From positions 10,787,485 to 10,851,484 of the forward strand of contig JAKSZT010053881.1 of the NCBI GenBank assembly GCA_026826555.1: a stretch of 64,000 nt of DNA. Direction: 5' to 3'. This DNA is from Tolypeutes matacus (taxonomy: Eukaryota > Chordata > Mammalia > Cingulata > Chlamyphoridae). Numbering within the stretch: position 1 is the stretch's first letter; every line of letters starts with the position of its first letter. A model generated the notes under the pieces. It had not been told where the DNA came from, ran no database searches, and was given only the letters and a program-made list of their open reading frames with translations. A program made the translations under genes and the position numbers. Below, in pieces: positions 1-12,121 of the stretch.

Positions 1-663
1 GTTACACACAAAATATAGGGATTCCCATATGCCCCGCTCCCCAAACCTCCCACACCATCCCACATAAACAACATCCTTCATTAGTGTGGCACATTCATTG
101 CAATTGAGAAGCGTATCCTGGGTCATTGCCATTAAGCATGGACCATAGTTAACATTGTAGCTTACACTCTCTCCCACACAATTCTGCAGGCTATGGGAAG
201 ATATATAATGGCATATATCTGTTATTGCAGTGCCTTTCAGGATGATTCCCAAGTCCCGAAAAAGCCCCTGCATTACACCTGTCTTTCCCTCCCCTTGCCT
301 CCAGAACCACCAGTGGCCACTGCCTCCACATCAGTGCTGTAATTTCTTCCATTGCTAGAATCACAACAGGTCTATTGTAGAATGCCAGTAAGTCTACACT
401 AGTCCATAATTTATTCCCCATGGATGGGACTCTCTTGCTTGTTTCCTTGGTATGGTCAGGTTGTCAATCCTCACCTCCTTGTTAGTTGTCCTGGGTGAGT
501 CCAATGAACTGGAGAGTTGGGGTTTCAACTCCGCTGAGGCTCAGGGCCCAGCTGGCACATGGACAGCCCAAAGATTCCAGTCTCTTGGATGTACACCTAC
601 CAACTCCAGCACCAAGTATCAGTTCAGATAGAAGGGACAGATGAGCCATGTGTAAGGAAGCCA
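1..663 (-). mobile_element. L1 3'-UTR fragment, 'gattcccatat' type
   Basis: This is the 3' tail of a LINE-1-like element in antisense orientation, cut by the window edge. The same sequence recurs at about 13802-14390 and 31071-31893, with shared blocks such as 'ttcccatat', 'attagtgtggcacattc', 'tttcttccattgctagaatc' and 'gggcccagctggcacatgg'. Compared with the 31 kb copy it lacks about 80 bases after 'attccccat' near 420. The assignment to L1 is inferred from its position, its T-rich head in the complete copy and its resemblance to the other L1 tail in this window. It has no coding capacity. Confidence 0.65.
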
Positions 664-1510
664 TAACTACAGTTATGTTTATAGTTTTGACACAGAAGCC
701 AATAGGGAGGAAGAGACTGAAAATACAGAAGATGGAGTGAGTTCCTGAAGGGAAAGAGTTAAAATCCAGACTACAGGTAGAGGAATTAACCTTGGATAAG
801 AGAAAGGTTGCTAACTCCCCATACATTGGAAGGAAGGTGGTAAGAATGACTTTAAATATAGAAAGTTTTCAGGTGTGGATGTCACATTGACTAAGTTCCA
901 GCCTGATAGTTTCAATTCAATGTAAAAAGTATGAAGAAAGGTATAGGGTCTTCTAAAAGGTGAGGCAGCAAGATTGGGTTTAAGAGAGTAAGTGGTGGTA
1001 GACGGATTTTTTTTTTGTGGCTTTCAGATTTTTATATCCTGTATTGATAGAAGTTACTGTCTTTTGAAATACCTTTATCAATATTTATTTGACCTTTCCA
1101 AAGGTGTACAGGATTTACTGCGTATCTTTAATATTCTAGACAGTGGACTGATTCTTTAATTCCTAGCCTTTGAAAAATTATCATCCAGTGTCAGGCTACT
1201 TCCTTAATCTTTTTTTTCCAGACAGAAAAACATTCCTAACATATAAGAATGTATTTATATTTCAAAATGTATGGTTGTTAGTGTTGTAAGTTACATTTTA
1301 TTTCTTTTTGATACTGATATCTTAAAGTTAGAAAATTATTGTAGTCTAATCTCATTCTTTGTTTTACAGTGTTAGCCTAATACTCTTGTTTACTACAAAG
1401 AAATCTGCTTCTCACTATTCTTTATAATTAAATACAGATTACTTTGGAACTTAAGTATTTAGATACAGAGCATTCTTTATTTTTATTCATTATCCCTTTT
1501 TGCATTTTAG
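664..1510 (+). other. Intron before E1, mostly unrecognised
   Basis: This is intronic sequence leading to the first visible CCDC18 exon. It is AT-rich, with short T runs at about 1009-1017 and 1210-1217. It ends in a T-rich tract and the acceptor 'gcattttag'. I recognise no repeat family here with confidence. Confidence 0.5.
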
Positions 1511-1607
1511 AGCTGAACGACAGAGGAATGAAGCACTATATAATGCTGAAGAGCTGAGTAAAGCTTTCCAGCAATATAAAGAAAAAGTGGCTGAAAAACT
1601 GGAAAAA
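1511..1607 (+). CDS. CCDC18: CCDC18 exon E1 (internal coding exon)
   Basis: This 97-nt exon lies between the acceptor 'gcattttag' and the donor 'gtgaga'. Its first base completes a codon begun in an exon upstream of the window, and 32 full codons follow, ending in phase 0. The peptide starts [17 protein letters not shown] and ends KVAEKLEK. It is charged, with leucines and alanines at heptad spacing, as expected of a coiled coil. I recognise it as CCDC18 from memory of the mammalian protein. CCDC18 is a long coiled-coil protein of about 1,450 residues in human; I recall it from centrosome and centriolar-satellite proteomics but cannot check that here. An ATG lies in the intron just before the exon, but it is not a plausible start. 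Confidence 0.93.
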
Positions 1608-2295
1608 GTGAGACAATTGGGCAAATTCAATGTTTTGTATTGCTGTCACTATTCTAAAAATAAAATAGAATATATTTACTTATGGTTAAAGCAGGGAGTG
1701 ATTTTTTTATGATCTTATTCATAATACAATCATTGAAGTAAAGAATCTATAAAAATGAGTGAAGGATGCTGTTCACCAACCTTTTAATAATCATAATTTT
1801 TTATTGATCCGGGGGGTGGGGAGGTGGGGAGTATACAGTGGAGACAGGAGAAGGGACAAAATGTAGAGAAGGATGGGGTGGGTGAATGGAGATTGGAGCT
1901 ATAGAAGTAGGAGCAAGAAATTCATTTCCATCACCTCAATGAAAATATATTCCTTAACTGGCCTCCCTGGACTACTACCCTGAGAGGGACTCACTTCTTC
2001 CTCTCAGAGGACAGGTTCCTTGAACAGATTCTATATGGTAATATTGTGGCTTTGTTACATTTACTTAATATCTTCAAATATACCGCATGGTAATATAACC
2101 TGTATGGAAGAAGTTCACAAGTTGGTATTCAGATGTGTTCAGAAGAGAGGTCTGGTCAAAAGATACTGATACAGGAGACTTCCATCTTCATATAATAAAA
2201 GCAGAGGAGGTTAATGATTCTTTCCACAGTAATATAGAAGAGCAGAATAAAAAAAAAGAATGTTTAGGAGAAGGGAAGAGTAAGAAGTTCCAGAG
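1608..2295 (+). other. Intron 1, first part, unrecognised
   Basis: Intronic sequence with a G-rich patch near 1809-1830 and purine-rich runs. I recognise no coding potential and no named repeat. Confidence 0.45.
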
Positions 2296-2299
2296 TGTA

Positions 2300-3480
2300 G
2301 GTTAAGTGGAGAGTGTCATTTATTCAACAATTACCAAGTTCCTATTACATGACAGATTTTGTGCTAATCTGGGAGATTCGTCAATACATAACACATGATA
2401 CCTATTCTAAAGAGCCCATAGTCTATAAAGATTGACATGTGTGTAAACAAATAATTTCAGTATTTAGGGATAAGAATAAAAATAAAAGTAAATGGTCGAT
2501 ATGTTAGGGTGGCATCAAAGAGGATTTAGCAAAATCTGGTGGGCTCAAAGAAGGCTTCATAAAGTAGGAAATGTTTGAGTTGCTAGGGTATCTCAAAGAT
2601 TGTGGTATGTCACTGAATAGTGTTAAATGGGGAAATGCTCAACTCTGGTCATCTCTGCTCACTGATTCCTTTGTCAAGAGACAAATCAAGGAGACTCAGA
2701 GAATAGGCAAAAGATATTGAAGGTGATGGTGTTATGAGAGATGCTAGGGTGGGAGAATCAGTGGGATTTAGTGACCACTTGAATATAATAGAAATAAGCA
2801 GGAAGAGAGAAGAATCTGGGGTGTATTTAAGTTACTGGTTTGACTGAGTGGCTGATAAAATACGCAACCTTGAGAAAAAGGTAATTAGTTCTACTTTGGA
2901 AATCTTTGAAGGATATCCAGATATAGATTTCTAGTAGGCATTTTTATCTACAGGTCTGGTATTCAACATTTATATCTGGACTAGATCTGTAGATTAAAGA
3001 ATTGATAGTGCTTAAATGGTAGAAACCTTGAGCATTGATGGAGAACAGTTTTAGAGTAACAAGACGATGAAAGATACAACCCTGGGAGATATTTAAAGGA
3101 GAGGTACTCAAGCTTTTGAAAGATATTGAAAAGTGATTTTCCTTTTGGAAAGACAGGAAAGTATACTGATAAGAAAAGCTAAGGTAGTAGAGCAGTTTTG
3201 AAAGAAGGTAGGGAGGTCCTCAGTGCCAGATGTTGCAGAATGGTCAGGAAGTATGAGGACTGAGACAGGGCGTCATTGGATACATTGGATACTGGGAGCA
3301 GATTTATTAAAGTAGTAGGGAAAGAAAGCAAAACTTCTGAAATGGGAAAAAATGAGAAGGAAGGCTGTAGAGATAGCTAACAGACATTTTAATGTAAGAT
3401 AAGTGAAGAAGAAGAAGTGTGGAGATGGAAAGGTAGAAAGAAGATAGGTCAAGGAAGGGGTGGTAGGCCCAGGAGTAGAG
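2300..3480 (-). repeat. Ancient L2-family LINE remnant
   Basis: The first part (about 2315-2630) reads like the complement of the L2 3' end: 'tcatttattcaacaa', 'cctattac', then 'gaaggcttcataaagtaggaaatgtttgag'. It continues into text such as 'gatatagatttctagtaggca' and 'gaggactgagacagggc', which resembles the next part of the same ancient family. A similar stretch occurs at 62645-63530. The copy is very diverged and has no coding capacity. The second half is the less certain part. Confidence 0.55.
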
Positions 3481-4737
3481 ATGAGGTATTTTTTAATTGA
3501 ATAAGGGCATTTCTTACCCTTAAGGGGAAAAAAAAAAGTAACTGAAAACACAAAAAATAAAAATAAATGTGGTACAAGGAAGAAGGCAAATTGAAGGAAT
3601 TTTTAATTAAATATCTTTGGTTTTGTATATTAAGATGGTGCTGAAATGACTTTCATACATTGAGGGTGATGAGAGGGATTTTGAACACCTGGGGTGAGTA
3701 TGTCCCATAGCATTGTTATAACGAGAAAATAGCTAAAGTTTTCAAAAAGGAAGATATAAAAGAGAAGAGCAGAATGAAAAACGACCAGTTAATAAAAGGA
3801 AGCAAAGAAAATAATAGTGGCCGAACCATGGCTAAAGAATAAGAGTTTAAAGAAGTTATCAGCCATATTAGATACTAAAGTCTAGAAGGAAAACTGTTTG
3901 GTCATAAAGAAGTCATTCCTTTGTGGTAAAACTATAAATAACCCTTAGCAGTGTATAATACTAAGTTCCCATTAAGTATCAAAATCTTAAGACTGAATTA
4001 ATTAATCAGATCACTGTTTTTAAAGCCTTGGGGAGTGACCCCATAGAAATGTAATATTGTTGAAGGAATAGCTATCAGGTGATCTGTAGGGAGAGGTAAA
4101 GTAATATAAGGAGGATAGAAGGATATCTTTGGGGAGAGGGAGGAATTTAGAGGAAAGAGGAAAATGTAAGAGTTTTAAAGAAATACTTCGCCCTAGGATT
4201 ACCAATTTCAAACTGTGCTCAGCAGAGCCCTATAGTTTGGTGGATGTAACAAACGGTAGGTAACTAAGGAAGGTGGTGTAGAAAGGGCCCTCTGCTCAAT
4301 CCTCCACTCCAGCCCCTCCAACCGGGGTGCACTGCTTTGATCAGTTTTACATTTTGGACTGTGATTTCAGTGAGAGAAATTTTGTGGCTAAAATTGCAAA
4401 AATTACTTTTCTAGAACATTTGCACCAAAATTAACCTTTAATAACTTGGGTATATCATCCCTGTTTGAGTTGCCTACCTTGTCCACGTGAGGCCAGGGCA
4501 CTGTTGCACAGGTGATGATGCTATTGCTCTTCTCTTGCAAGAGGCTTTTAAGGAGAGGTTCTTTGTTACAGCCAGGAACTTCATATTGCTCCTTTTCTTT
4601 GCAAAGCTGTGGACTTAAACTTACGGAAGTCACTGTCTGTAGTCACTACTTAACATTTTCAGTTTGAGGTGTTTTTGATGTTTGAAACACCTAAAACTTA
4701 GAACCACATTAGTATTCTACTTAAATTATTGTTTTAG
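3481..4737 (+). other. Intron 1, last part, mostly unrecognised
   Basis: This is purine-rich intronic sequence. The patch near 4060-4170 may be more of the L2-like remnant. Nothing else is recognised up to the acceptor 'attgttttag' of E2. Confidence 0.4.
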
Positions 4738-4859
4738 GTTCAAGCTGAAGAAGAAATATTAGAGAAAAATCTAATTAACTGTGAAAAAGAAAACAAAAAG
4801 CTACAGGAAAAGTGTGGTATATATAAAAGTGAACTTGAAATTCTGAAAGAAAAATCAAG
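4738..4859 (+). CDS. CCDC18: CCDC18 exon E2
   Basis: This 122-nt exon lies between the acceptor 'attgttttag' and the donor 'gtaaag'. It starts in phase 0 and ends after two bases of an arginine codon, completed by E3. The peptide runs [20 protein letters not shown] to [10 protein letters not shown]. It has leucine, isoleucine and tyrosine at a/d positions and many Glu/Lys residues, so it continues the coiled coil of E1 without a break. The reading frame across E1, E2 and E3 is open only with these junctions, which supports the boundaries. The exon is too short to stand out as a long open frame. Confidence 0.93.
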
Positions 4860-5194
4860 GTAAAGTATCCTGTCACAGAAAAAAGAATTTTGGGGTGGAG
4901 AAAGAAAAAAACATCTGAAGAATTTTAATACATAGTATTTTGTAATGTTGTAATTATGGCCTTAAATTATGTAGAAAGATAGGCTTTACAACTAAAACTA
5001 TTTTCTAGATATAAAAATAGAATTTTAAATGTAATGAAACATGTTAATGTACTTGTAAATATAGAGTAACACTGATCAAATATATAATTAGAGAAAATTA
5101 ATACATATATAAAGTCCTTCTATGGTCACATTAGATAGCTAGCAAAATATGTATAATATCAGTTGCTCAATAAAAAAAAAAAAAATTTCCAAAT

Positions 5195-5300
5195 CATCAA
5201 GGTTCACCTTATCTAATCTTCTCATTTATAAATGATGAGATTGAAGGCCAGAGAGTAACCATTATTTGTCCAAGATCAGAAAAAGATAGACCAAGGATGA
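5195..5300 (-). repeat. MIR fragment
   Basis: The text 'atgatgagattgaaggcc' followed by 'agagagtaacc' and 'tgtccaagatcag' matches the complement of the MIR core (the 'gatgaggaaactgaggc' motif). It is a diverged ancient mammalian SINE. The A run at 5171-5183 just upstream is not clearly part of it. Confidence 0.55.
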
Positions 5301-5553
5301 GGACATAAGTTTATCGATCTCCATTATATCATGTTGCCCTCAAAAATAAACACCATCAAGCTTCAGGTTTTAATACTAAACAGTCCTTATCACCTCAGCA
5401 ATCAGAATAACTGGGTCATCTAATTTTAACAAACTTCCTTAAGGTGGTAGATTTAGTGTTTTTTGCCAAGGTGGAGGAGGTAAAGATAGTTTTTATGATG
5501 GCTGCCTTATGTAAGTGGAGTATTTCCTAGAATGGGATACAATCAGTCGCTGA

Positions 5554-5781
5554 ATATACTTTTTTTTTTTTTTTTTTTGTACCGGGGCCAGGGATTGAAC
5601 CTCGGACCTTGTATTTGGGAAGCCAGCGCTCAACCACTGAGCCACGTCGGCTCCCCTGAGTTGGTTTTTTTGTTTGTCTGCATGCTGTTTGTTTTTTTGT
5701 TTTGAGGAGGCACCGGGGACCACATCCAGGACCTACCATGTGGGAATCAGGCATTCAACTGCTTGAGCCACATCGCTCCCC
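5554..5781 (-). mobile_element. Dimeric tRNA-derived SINE (DAS-like), antisense
   Basis: On the minus strand two tRNA-like monomers stand head to tail. Each has an A-box ('GTGGCTCAGTGGTTGAGC' in the right one) and a B-box ('GGTTCAATCCC' in the right one, degraded in the left). They are joined by a T/G-rich linker with 'gagttggttttt' and followed by a long A tail, seen as T's at 5562-5578. The flanks repeat 'atatactttt'. The same dimer and linker recur at 54503-54725, so this is a SINE subfamily and not two chance neighbours. Confidence 0.85.
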
Positions 5782-5866
5782 TAGATATACTTTTTTTTTT
5801 TTTTTTACCGGGAGGTCCCGGGGATCGAACCCGGGTCCCTCCATATGGGAGACGCCTAGATATACT
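5782..5866 (-). mobile_element. Truncated short SINE, antisense
   Basis: The T run at 5791-5806 is followed by 'taccgggaggtcccgggg' and 'atcgaacccgggtccctcc', then a stop near 5853. The B-box half of the tRNA-like head is intact, but the A-box half is missing. The flanks repeat 'ctagatatactttt' (about 5780 and 5855), so it appears to have landed in the duplicated target of the neighbouring dimer. Confidence 0.75.
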
Positions 5867-6754
5867 TTTAAGAAAACATGCTGCTAATTAAACTATGATG
5901 CAATGCTTTTTCACTTAAATTTTTATTTTATACTTTGGGAAAGAATTCTTTTTACTTAGACATGATTTTAAAATCATATATTACTTTTGTATAAAAAGGA
6001 AAATATAAATGAAATAAATTTGTTAAGATTTTCCTAAAATTTCATATTCAGAGTCTGAACCCTTTAAATCATTTCTCACAGATGTCCAAATTTTTTACGC
6101 GGAATCTTGTTCAGTGACATTGAGAGTGTTGCTGATGCAGCATTTTTTAAAAGAATGCTTGTAAGAACGAAAAGTCATTAAGCTGACTTTACAATTATAT
6201 AGAACCAGTCTACTTTTGACTTCTTTTTCAGGACTCTTGCTGCACATATCTGATTTACCACCTACCCACAACTTCAGAACCATTTGGTTTCTAGGAACTT
6301 AAAGTGCTCCATTGTTATCTCCTAGATTTTCTTCCCATTTACACCCATTCTGCAAGTTTTGTTTCAGGTGTTTTTGATGTTTTTGTACTTGCATAGACAG
6401 TGAAACTACATTGCAACTGTTTCTTGGCTGACAGCTCTTATAAGGCACAATTGATTATCCTAATTTCAGAGATGTTAAAAATGTGAAAAAAAGTGTTTAA
6501 ACTGATGAAATGCTTTAAGTTCCAAGCATAAGATTGTTCTGATGGTTGACATGTTTCTGTAGGTATATATATTTGAAAATATTGTTGACTGATAATCTAT
6601 TAATGATTGGCTAGACTTTAACTTTTAGAATTGGCTAGTAGTTCATAATTTTCCCTTACACTGTCAAAATTTCTTGATGCTATAAAAGGTTGTCAGGGAT
6701 TTTGGAGTTAGATTTCCTACCTTACACTTTTAAAAAGGAAGTGAAAAGCTTCCA
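5867..6754 (+). other. Intron 2, central part, unrecognised
   Basis: AT-rich intronic sequence between a SINE cluster and a MIR. I see no gene, no clear repeat and no strong secondary structure. Confidence 0.45.
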
Positions 6755-6935
6755 AGATCCTAGTGGGGCTACCCTGCCCTACCACTTACTGTGAGAAATA
6801 GTATGACTTTTCTGTGCCTCAATTTCCTCATCTATAATTGGCAAGTAATAATATCACCAAGGCTGTAAAATTGTGAGTTCCTGGTATACAGAAAGCAGGC
6901 ACTCAGTAAATTTAAGCTGGTATTATTATTTCAGA
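6755..6935 (+). repeat. MIR element
   Basis: The order of blocks fits MIR sense: 'ccacttactgtgagaaatag', 'tctgtgcctcaatttcctca', 'tctataattggcaagtaata' and 'gcaggcactcagtaaattta'. The copy is diverged but spans most of the element. Confidence 0.75.
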
Positions 6936-7034
6936 ATTAAGCTTTAAAATATTTTAAAAGTAAAGTTAACTAAATTTGGTTGTTGAAAATAAATGCATAT
7001 TTTATTTTCATTTTTATGCTTTTTTTTTTCATAG

Positions 7035-7326
7035 GCTGTTAAAGGAAGAAAATAACAATGGAAAAGAAAAACTAAGGGCTATGGCAGTGAAAAATTCAGA
7101 AGTCATGGCACAACTAACTGAATCTAGACAAAGTATTCTGAAGCTAGAGAGCGAGTTAGAGGACAAAGGAGAAATACTTAGAGAAAAATTTTCTCTAATG
7201 AATGAGAACCGAGAATTAAAGGTCCGTATTGCAACACAGAATGAGCGACTGGATTTGTGTCAGCAAGAAATTCAGAGTTCAAGGGTGGAACTAACAAGTT
7301 TGGAAAAAATTATATCCCAGTTGCCA
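7035..7326 (+). CDS. CCDC18: CCDC18 exon E3
   Basis: This is the longest coding exon in the window (292 nt). Its acceptor is 'tttttttttcatag' and its donor is the strong 'gtaagt'. One base completes an arginine codon with E2, and 97 codons follow, ending in phase 0. The peptide begins [18 protein letters not shown]. It includes [20 protein letters not shown] and ends LEKIISQLP. It is almost wholly heptad-patterned coiled coil, and the final proline marks where the first rod segment stops. The open frame continues into the intron to a stop near 7452, but the canonical donor and the loss of coiled-coil character show that extension is intronic. Confidence 0.95.
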
Positions 7327-7564
7327 GTAAGTATGTATGAAAAGAAATATGCTATACTTGATTATATAATGGAAAAAGAAAATTTCACTGAAGTGCTTTA
7401 TAAGCAAATATCATTATATCATTGCCTTATTTTCTTTTTTCCCCTTATTTGACTATGCTCTGAGTCATCATTACTTTTCTATCTACTCTGTTTTTTTTTC
7501 ACATTTAATTGTCCCATCCTTTCTCAGTCTCTCAGATGCCATATATAAGAAAGGCACAGAATTT

Positions 7565-8365
7565 TTTTTTAAAACAGGTTTATTTTATAGTTTACATATC
7601 ATAAAATTTTTCTGTTTTAAGTGTACTATTCAGTGATTTTTGGTAAATTTACAGTTTTTTAACCATTGCCACAATCCAGTTTTCAGATATTCTTTTACTC
7701 CCAAAAGATCCTCATGCCCATTTACAGTCAATCTCTGTTCTTACCTCAAAGGCCAGATAACCACTAATCTCCTTTCTGAATCTATAGATTCATCTTTCTG
7801 GACATTTCATATAAATGGAATCATAACATTTGTGCTCTTTTGCATATGGCTTCTTAATGTTTTTGAGGTTCATGTTGTGACATATATCAATTTTTCATTT
7901 ATTTACTGAATAGTACTCCACTGTATGAATATATCACATTTTATCTTTCTATTTACCAGTAGGTGGACATTTAGGCTGTTTCTACTTTGAGGCTATTAAA
8001 TGAACATTTGAATATAAGTCTTAGTGTGGGTGTATGTGTTCATTTCTCTTGGGAAGATATGTAGAAGTAGAATTTCTGGGTAATATGATAAATTAACGTT
8101 TAACAATATAAGAAATGTTAACATTTTCAATTCAGTTTCAATAAAATGAAACCAACTGTTTTCCAAAGTGGCTTTTACATTCTTATCAGCTATGTTTGAG
8201 GGTTCACATTTCTTCCCATCTTTAGCCAGTCTTGCTATTGTCTCTCTTTTTTTTATTATGACTGTCTTATTGGTTGTGAAGTGGTATCTCATTGTGATTT
8301 TAATTTGCACTTCTCCAAGGTCTATTTATGTTGTGCAATTTTTCATGTACGTATTAGAATAGCGC
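7565..8365 (-). mobile_element. Old L1 3' end, antisense
   Basis: This is a classic mammalian-wide L1 3' region in the antisense orientation. It includes 'ggacatttcatataaatgga', 'tgaatagtactccactgtat', 'gtaggtggacatttaggctg' and 'cattgtgattttaatttgca'. It is strongly diverged. No intact frame remains. Confidence 0.8.
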
Positions 8366-9080
8366 AGAACTTTAGAATGTTTTTACGATAGCAGTATGCC
8401 ACCTTTCTCTGTGAATTATATAGGTGACCATGTTTATAAATGAGAAGGAAGATGAGTAGACCTGTGTCAGGGAAATTTGATATTTGTAAAAGATGAGATT
8501 AGGAGAAAACTATAGATAAATGTGTCATGTTTGATTTTAAACATGAATGAATGGTAGACTGTATGGTAGACCTTTGCCAAATTTTAAACTGTTAAAGCCT
8601 TGGAATTAAGAAGTCAAAGTGACCTTAGAAATCATATTATTCAGTACTATCTTTTTATTGTTGAAGAAATGTAGACTCAAGTAAATAACTTGCCCCACTA
8701 ACAAGTAGCAGAATTAAAACCAGAACGTACAATTCTTGGCTCCAGGCCATCTGCTATTTCTGCTTTCCTAGAATGATAATTATTTCCTTAGATTTGTAAT
8801 ATACTCTTTGCTTTTGAATTTGAAAGTAATCATATGCACATAGCATTCATTTTAATTGACATTCTCATTTGAGCTTAGTGTCAAGAATTACTTGATGTAT
8901 GACTGTGAGGGTAGGATGGTAATGTCTATATTCTGTCCAAATTGTATGAAAATATGTGCTCATTAAAATTTTTCTGAATTGGTACGCTTGAACCTATGCT
9001 TCATACAGTGCTAAGAATAACATGGATTGGAAAGGTTAGTTTTTCTTCCTTTCTAGAAAGGTATGATTTGGTTATAGTTT
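8366..9080 (+). other. Intron 3, middle, with a MIR-like patch
   Basis: The stretch 8590-8770 ('gaagaaatgtagactcaagt', 'aacttgccccactaacaagt') resembles an antisense MIR or MIR-like ancient element. I recognise nothing in the rest. Confidence 0.4.
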
Positions 9081-9084
9081 GATG

Positions 9085-11338
9085 GTAGTAGTTATTAAGT
9101 GATTATCTTGCCCCTTTTCACAACTATGTTTTAAAGTCTCTATTACCCAAATATACAGAAAAGGATTGAAATCATACAGCATATCTTCTTTGATCACAAT
9201 GGGATGAAGGTAGAAATCAATAATAAGAAAAACTAGAAGATTCACAAATATGTAGAAATTAAACAGCATACTTTTAAACAACCACTGGATCAAAGAAGAA
9301 ATCACAAAGTAAAGTAGAAAATACTTAACACAGATGGAAGAAAAAGAAGGTCCTCGTGCTTTCTGTCTATCTGGTTGTGGCAGCCAAGATTGAATGGGGG
9401 AATACAGGAAATTCTAAAAACATGGGGAAGGGGAAATAATCTTTGCAACTCAGAAATAAACTTAAAAACAGGAAATAGCCTTTTTACTCAAAAAAAAAAA
9501 AATACAGGTGAATGTAAATGAAACACAAGGTAGCAACATTTGTAGGATGCAGTGAAGGGAAGGCAGTGCTCAGAGATAAATTTATAGTATAAGCATGTAC
9601 ATTAAAAAGAAGAAAGGTGTCGAATCAATTATCTTCATATCTTGAGGAACTAAAAAAAGGAAAGCAAATTAAATCTAAAGTTCGCAGAGGAAGGAAATAA
9701 TAAAGATAAGAGGGGAGATGGACAAAATAGAGAATATGAAAACATTGAGAGAATCACTGAAACCAAAAATAGGTTCTTTGAAATGAACAATAAAATTGGC
9801 AAACCTTGAGCTAGACTGACAAAGAAGAAAGAGAAGAGATGCAAATAACTAAAATTGGAATTGAAAGGGGACATTATTACGTATCTTGCATAAATAAAAG
9901 GATTATAAGAGAATACTATGAACATAGCACAAATTAGATAATTTAGATGAAATGGACAAATTTCTAGAAACATTCTCAACATGATACAGGGCATTTACCT
10001 AAACTGACGCAAGAAAAAATAGAAAATCTCAACAGACCTATATAACATTTGCAAAAATTAAATCAGTAATCAAAAACCTCCCCAAAATAAAAAGTTTAGA
10101 ACCAGATGGATTCATTAGTAAATGCTACCAAACAGTCAATGAAGAATTAGCGCCAAATCTTCTCAAACTCTTCTAAAATATTGACGAGGGGGAACACTTC
10201 CTAGCTAATTCTATGAGGCCAGCATCACCCTGATCCCAAAGCCAGATAAAGACATTACAACACAAGAAATTACAGACCAATTTCCCTCATGACCATAGAT
10301 ACAAAAAAGTCCCCAACAATATACTAGAAAACCAAATTCAACAACATATTAAAAGGATTATACACCATGGCAAGTGGGATTTATCCCAGGAATGCAGGTG
10401 TGACTCAACATAAAATCAATCATTATAATATACCAGATTATTGAAAGAAAAAACCCACATGATCATTTCAATTGATGTAGGAAAGTCATTTGATAAAATC
10501 TACCACCCTTTCATGATAAAAACAATCAGAAACTAGTATAGCAGTGAACATTCTCAATATGATACAGGGCATTTATGAAAAAAACATAAAAAATGTTGAT
10601 GTGGATGCAGACCACCTGGAACCCATGTACATTAGTGGTAATTTTAAATTGTGCAGCTGCTATGGAAAATAGTTTGGTGGTTCCTCAAAAGTTAATCATA
10701 AAACAAACAAAAAATAAAATAGAAAAAAAAAAATAGGAAAAAAAAAAAAAAGTTAATCATAGAATTACCATGTAACCTGGCAGTTTTACTTGCAGTATAT
10801 GCCCAAAAGAATTGGAAACAGGGACTTGAACAAATACTTGTTTGTTGATAGCATTATTATTCACAATAGCCAAAAGTTGAAAACAACACAAATGTGAATT
10901 ACAGATAAACAGATAAACAAAATGCGGTTTATACATGCAATGGAATATTATTTAGCAGTAAAAAGAAATGAAATTCTGACACGTGCTACAACATGAATGA
11001 ACCTTGAAAATACTGTGTTGAGTGAAATAAGGCAAACATAAAAGGATAAGTACTATATGATTCCCCTTATGTGAAATATCTAGCATAGCAAATTTATAAA
11101 GACAGAAATAGATTAGAGGTTACCAGGGGCTGAGGGAAGAGAGGAATGGGAGTTATTGCTTACTGGGTACAAACCTTCTGTTATGGTGATGGCAAAGTTT
11201 TGGTAATGAATGGTGGTGATGTAGTACAACATTGTAACTGTAATCAATACTGCTGAATTGTATATTTTGGATAGTTAAAATGGAAAATTTTGTGTTTTAT
11301 ATATATGTCAACACAATAAAAGTTTTTAAAACATACAA
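9085..11338 (+). mobile_element. Old L1, sense, internally deleted
   Basis: Fragments of L1 ORF2 read on the + strand: 'aaattaaacagcatactttt' and 'gagctagactgacaaagaag'. These are followed by the RT region near 10190-10560, which holds 'ctggaatgcag'-like text. The ORF2 end and 3' UTR come next, from about 10590 ('aatagtttggtggttcctca') to the end near 11335. The sequence jumps from RT text to the C-terminal region near 10570-10590, which points to an internal deletion. Many stops and frameshifts show it is dead. Confidence 0.8.
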
Positions 11339-11389
11339 AAAAGTGTACAGACTGTCGTAGGGCAGCATTTGCATTTGTCTAAATTGGGA

Positions 11390-11960
11390 TAGCATTTTGC
11401 CATATCCACGTCTCAGATTTTTAAAAAATAAAATTTTACAGGTAAATAAAGCCCTTTTATGTATTTTGTCAGATCCCAATTCTTTCCCTCTCTCCTCAGA
11501 GGTAGTCACTGTTCTGATATTTATGTGTATCCTTTCCATCTTTATTTTAAGTATTGCCACATAAAGATGGACCCAGAAATTACATATATATATGAGTGTG
11601 CATATATATATAACTCTTGCATTTTTTCAAAATACTATACACATATTTTTTATACTGTATACATCTTCCCCCAAAAAAATCAGTAAGGAAAGGATGGAAA
11701 TATCATTTCCATTTTTGAAAATACTGTGTATGCTTTTTTTGATCCTTCTATTTTTTTTTCACTCAACATTATAAGATGTATCCATATTAATTTATGTAAT
11801 TTATTTAATTTTAACTATTGTAGTTCCCATTATTTTAATATTTCATTTATTCTTTCTTCTATCAATAGACATCAGGTTGTTTCTATTAAATTTACAAAAT
11901 TTTTCAAACTTGGTGTTCTGAATCACAAATCATTTATATCCCACACATCTCACTTACATA
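11390..11960 (-). mobile_element. Very old L1 3' end, antisense
   Basis: The text 'cagaggtagtcactgttctg', 'tatttatgtgtatcctttcc', 'ttcactcaacattataagat' and 'catcaggttgtttctat' follows the antisense 3' UTR of the L1ME/L1M5 type of old L1. It ends just before the acceptor of E4. Confidence 0.65.
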
Positions 11961-11996
11961 TTATAAGTGTTTATATGTTTGTTTTTAAACTTGCAG

Positions 11997-12121
11997 TTAA
12001 AAAGAGAAATCGTTGGCTTTAAATCATTCCTTTCTAAGCACCAGAAGAGCAGTTTGTCAAACAAGGAAGACAATTGCATTGGCTGCTGTGAAGCAAATAA
12101 AATGGTGATCTCGGAATTGAG
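11997..12121 (+). CDS. CCDC18: CCDC18 exon E4
   Basis: This 125-nt exon has the acceptor 'aaacttgcag' and the donor 'gtacag'. It runs from phase 0 to two bases of an arginine codon finished by E5. The peptide starts [16 protein letters not shown] and contains [14 protein letters not shown] before VISELR. The middle part is poor in heptads, and its three cysteines in the CIGCC cluster form a break in the coiled coil between the E1-E3 rod and the later rod. No metal-binding or catalytic motif is evident. A + strand open frame starts upstream in the L1 relic, but it is an artefact of reading through the acceptor. Confidence 0.93.

Noticed and set aside
1500..1712. A CCDC18 start codon in E1
   Set aside because: The ATG lies in the intron, upstream of the acceptor AG. 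The peptide is from the middle of CCDC18.
5554..5660. A real tRNA gene in the SINE heads
   Set aside because: A and B boxes are present, but the cloverleaf and anticodon arm are not intact, and every copy has an A tail and target duplications.
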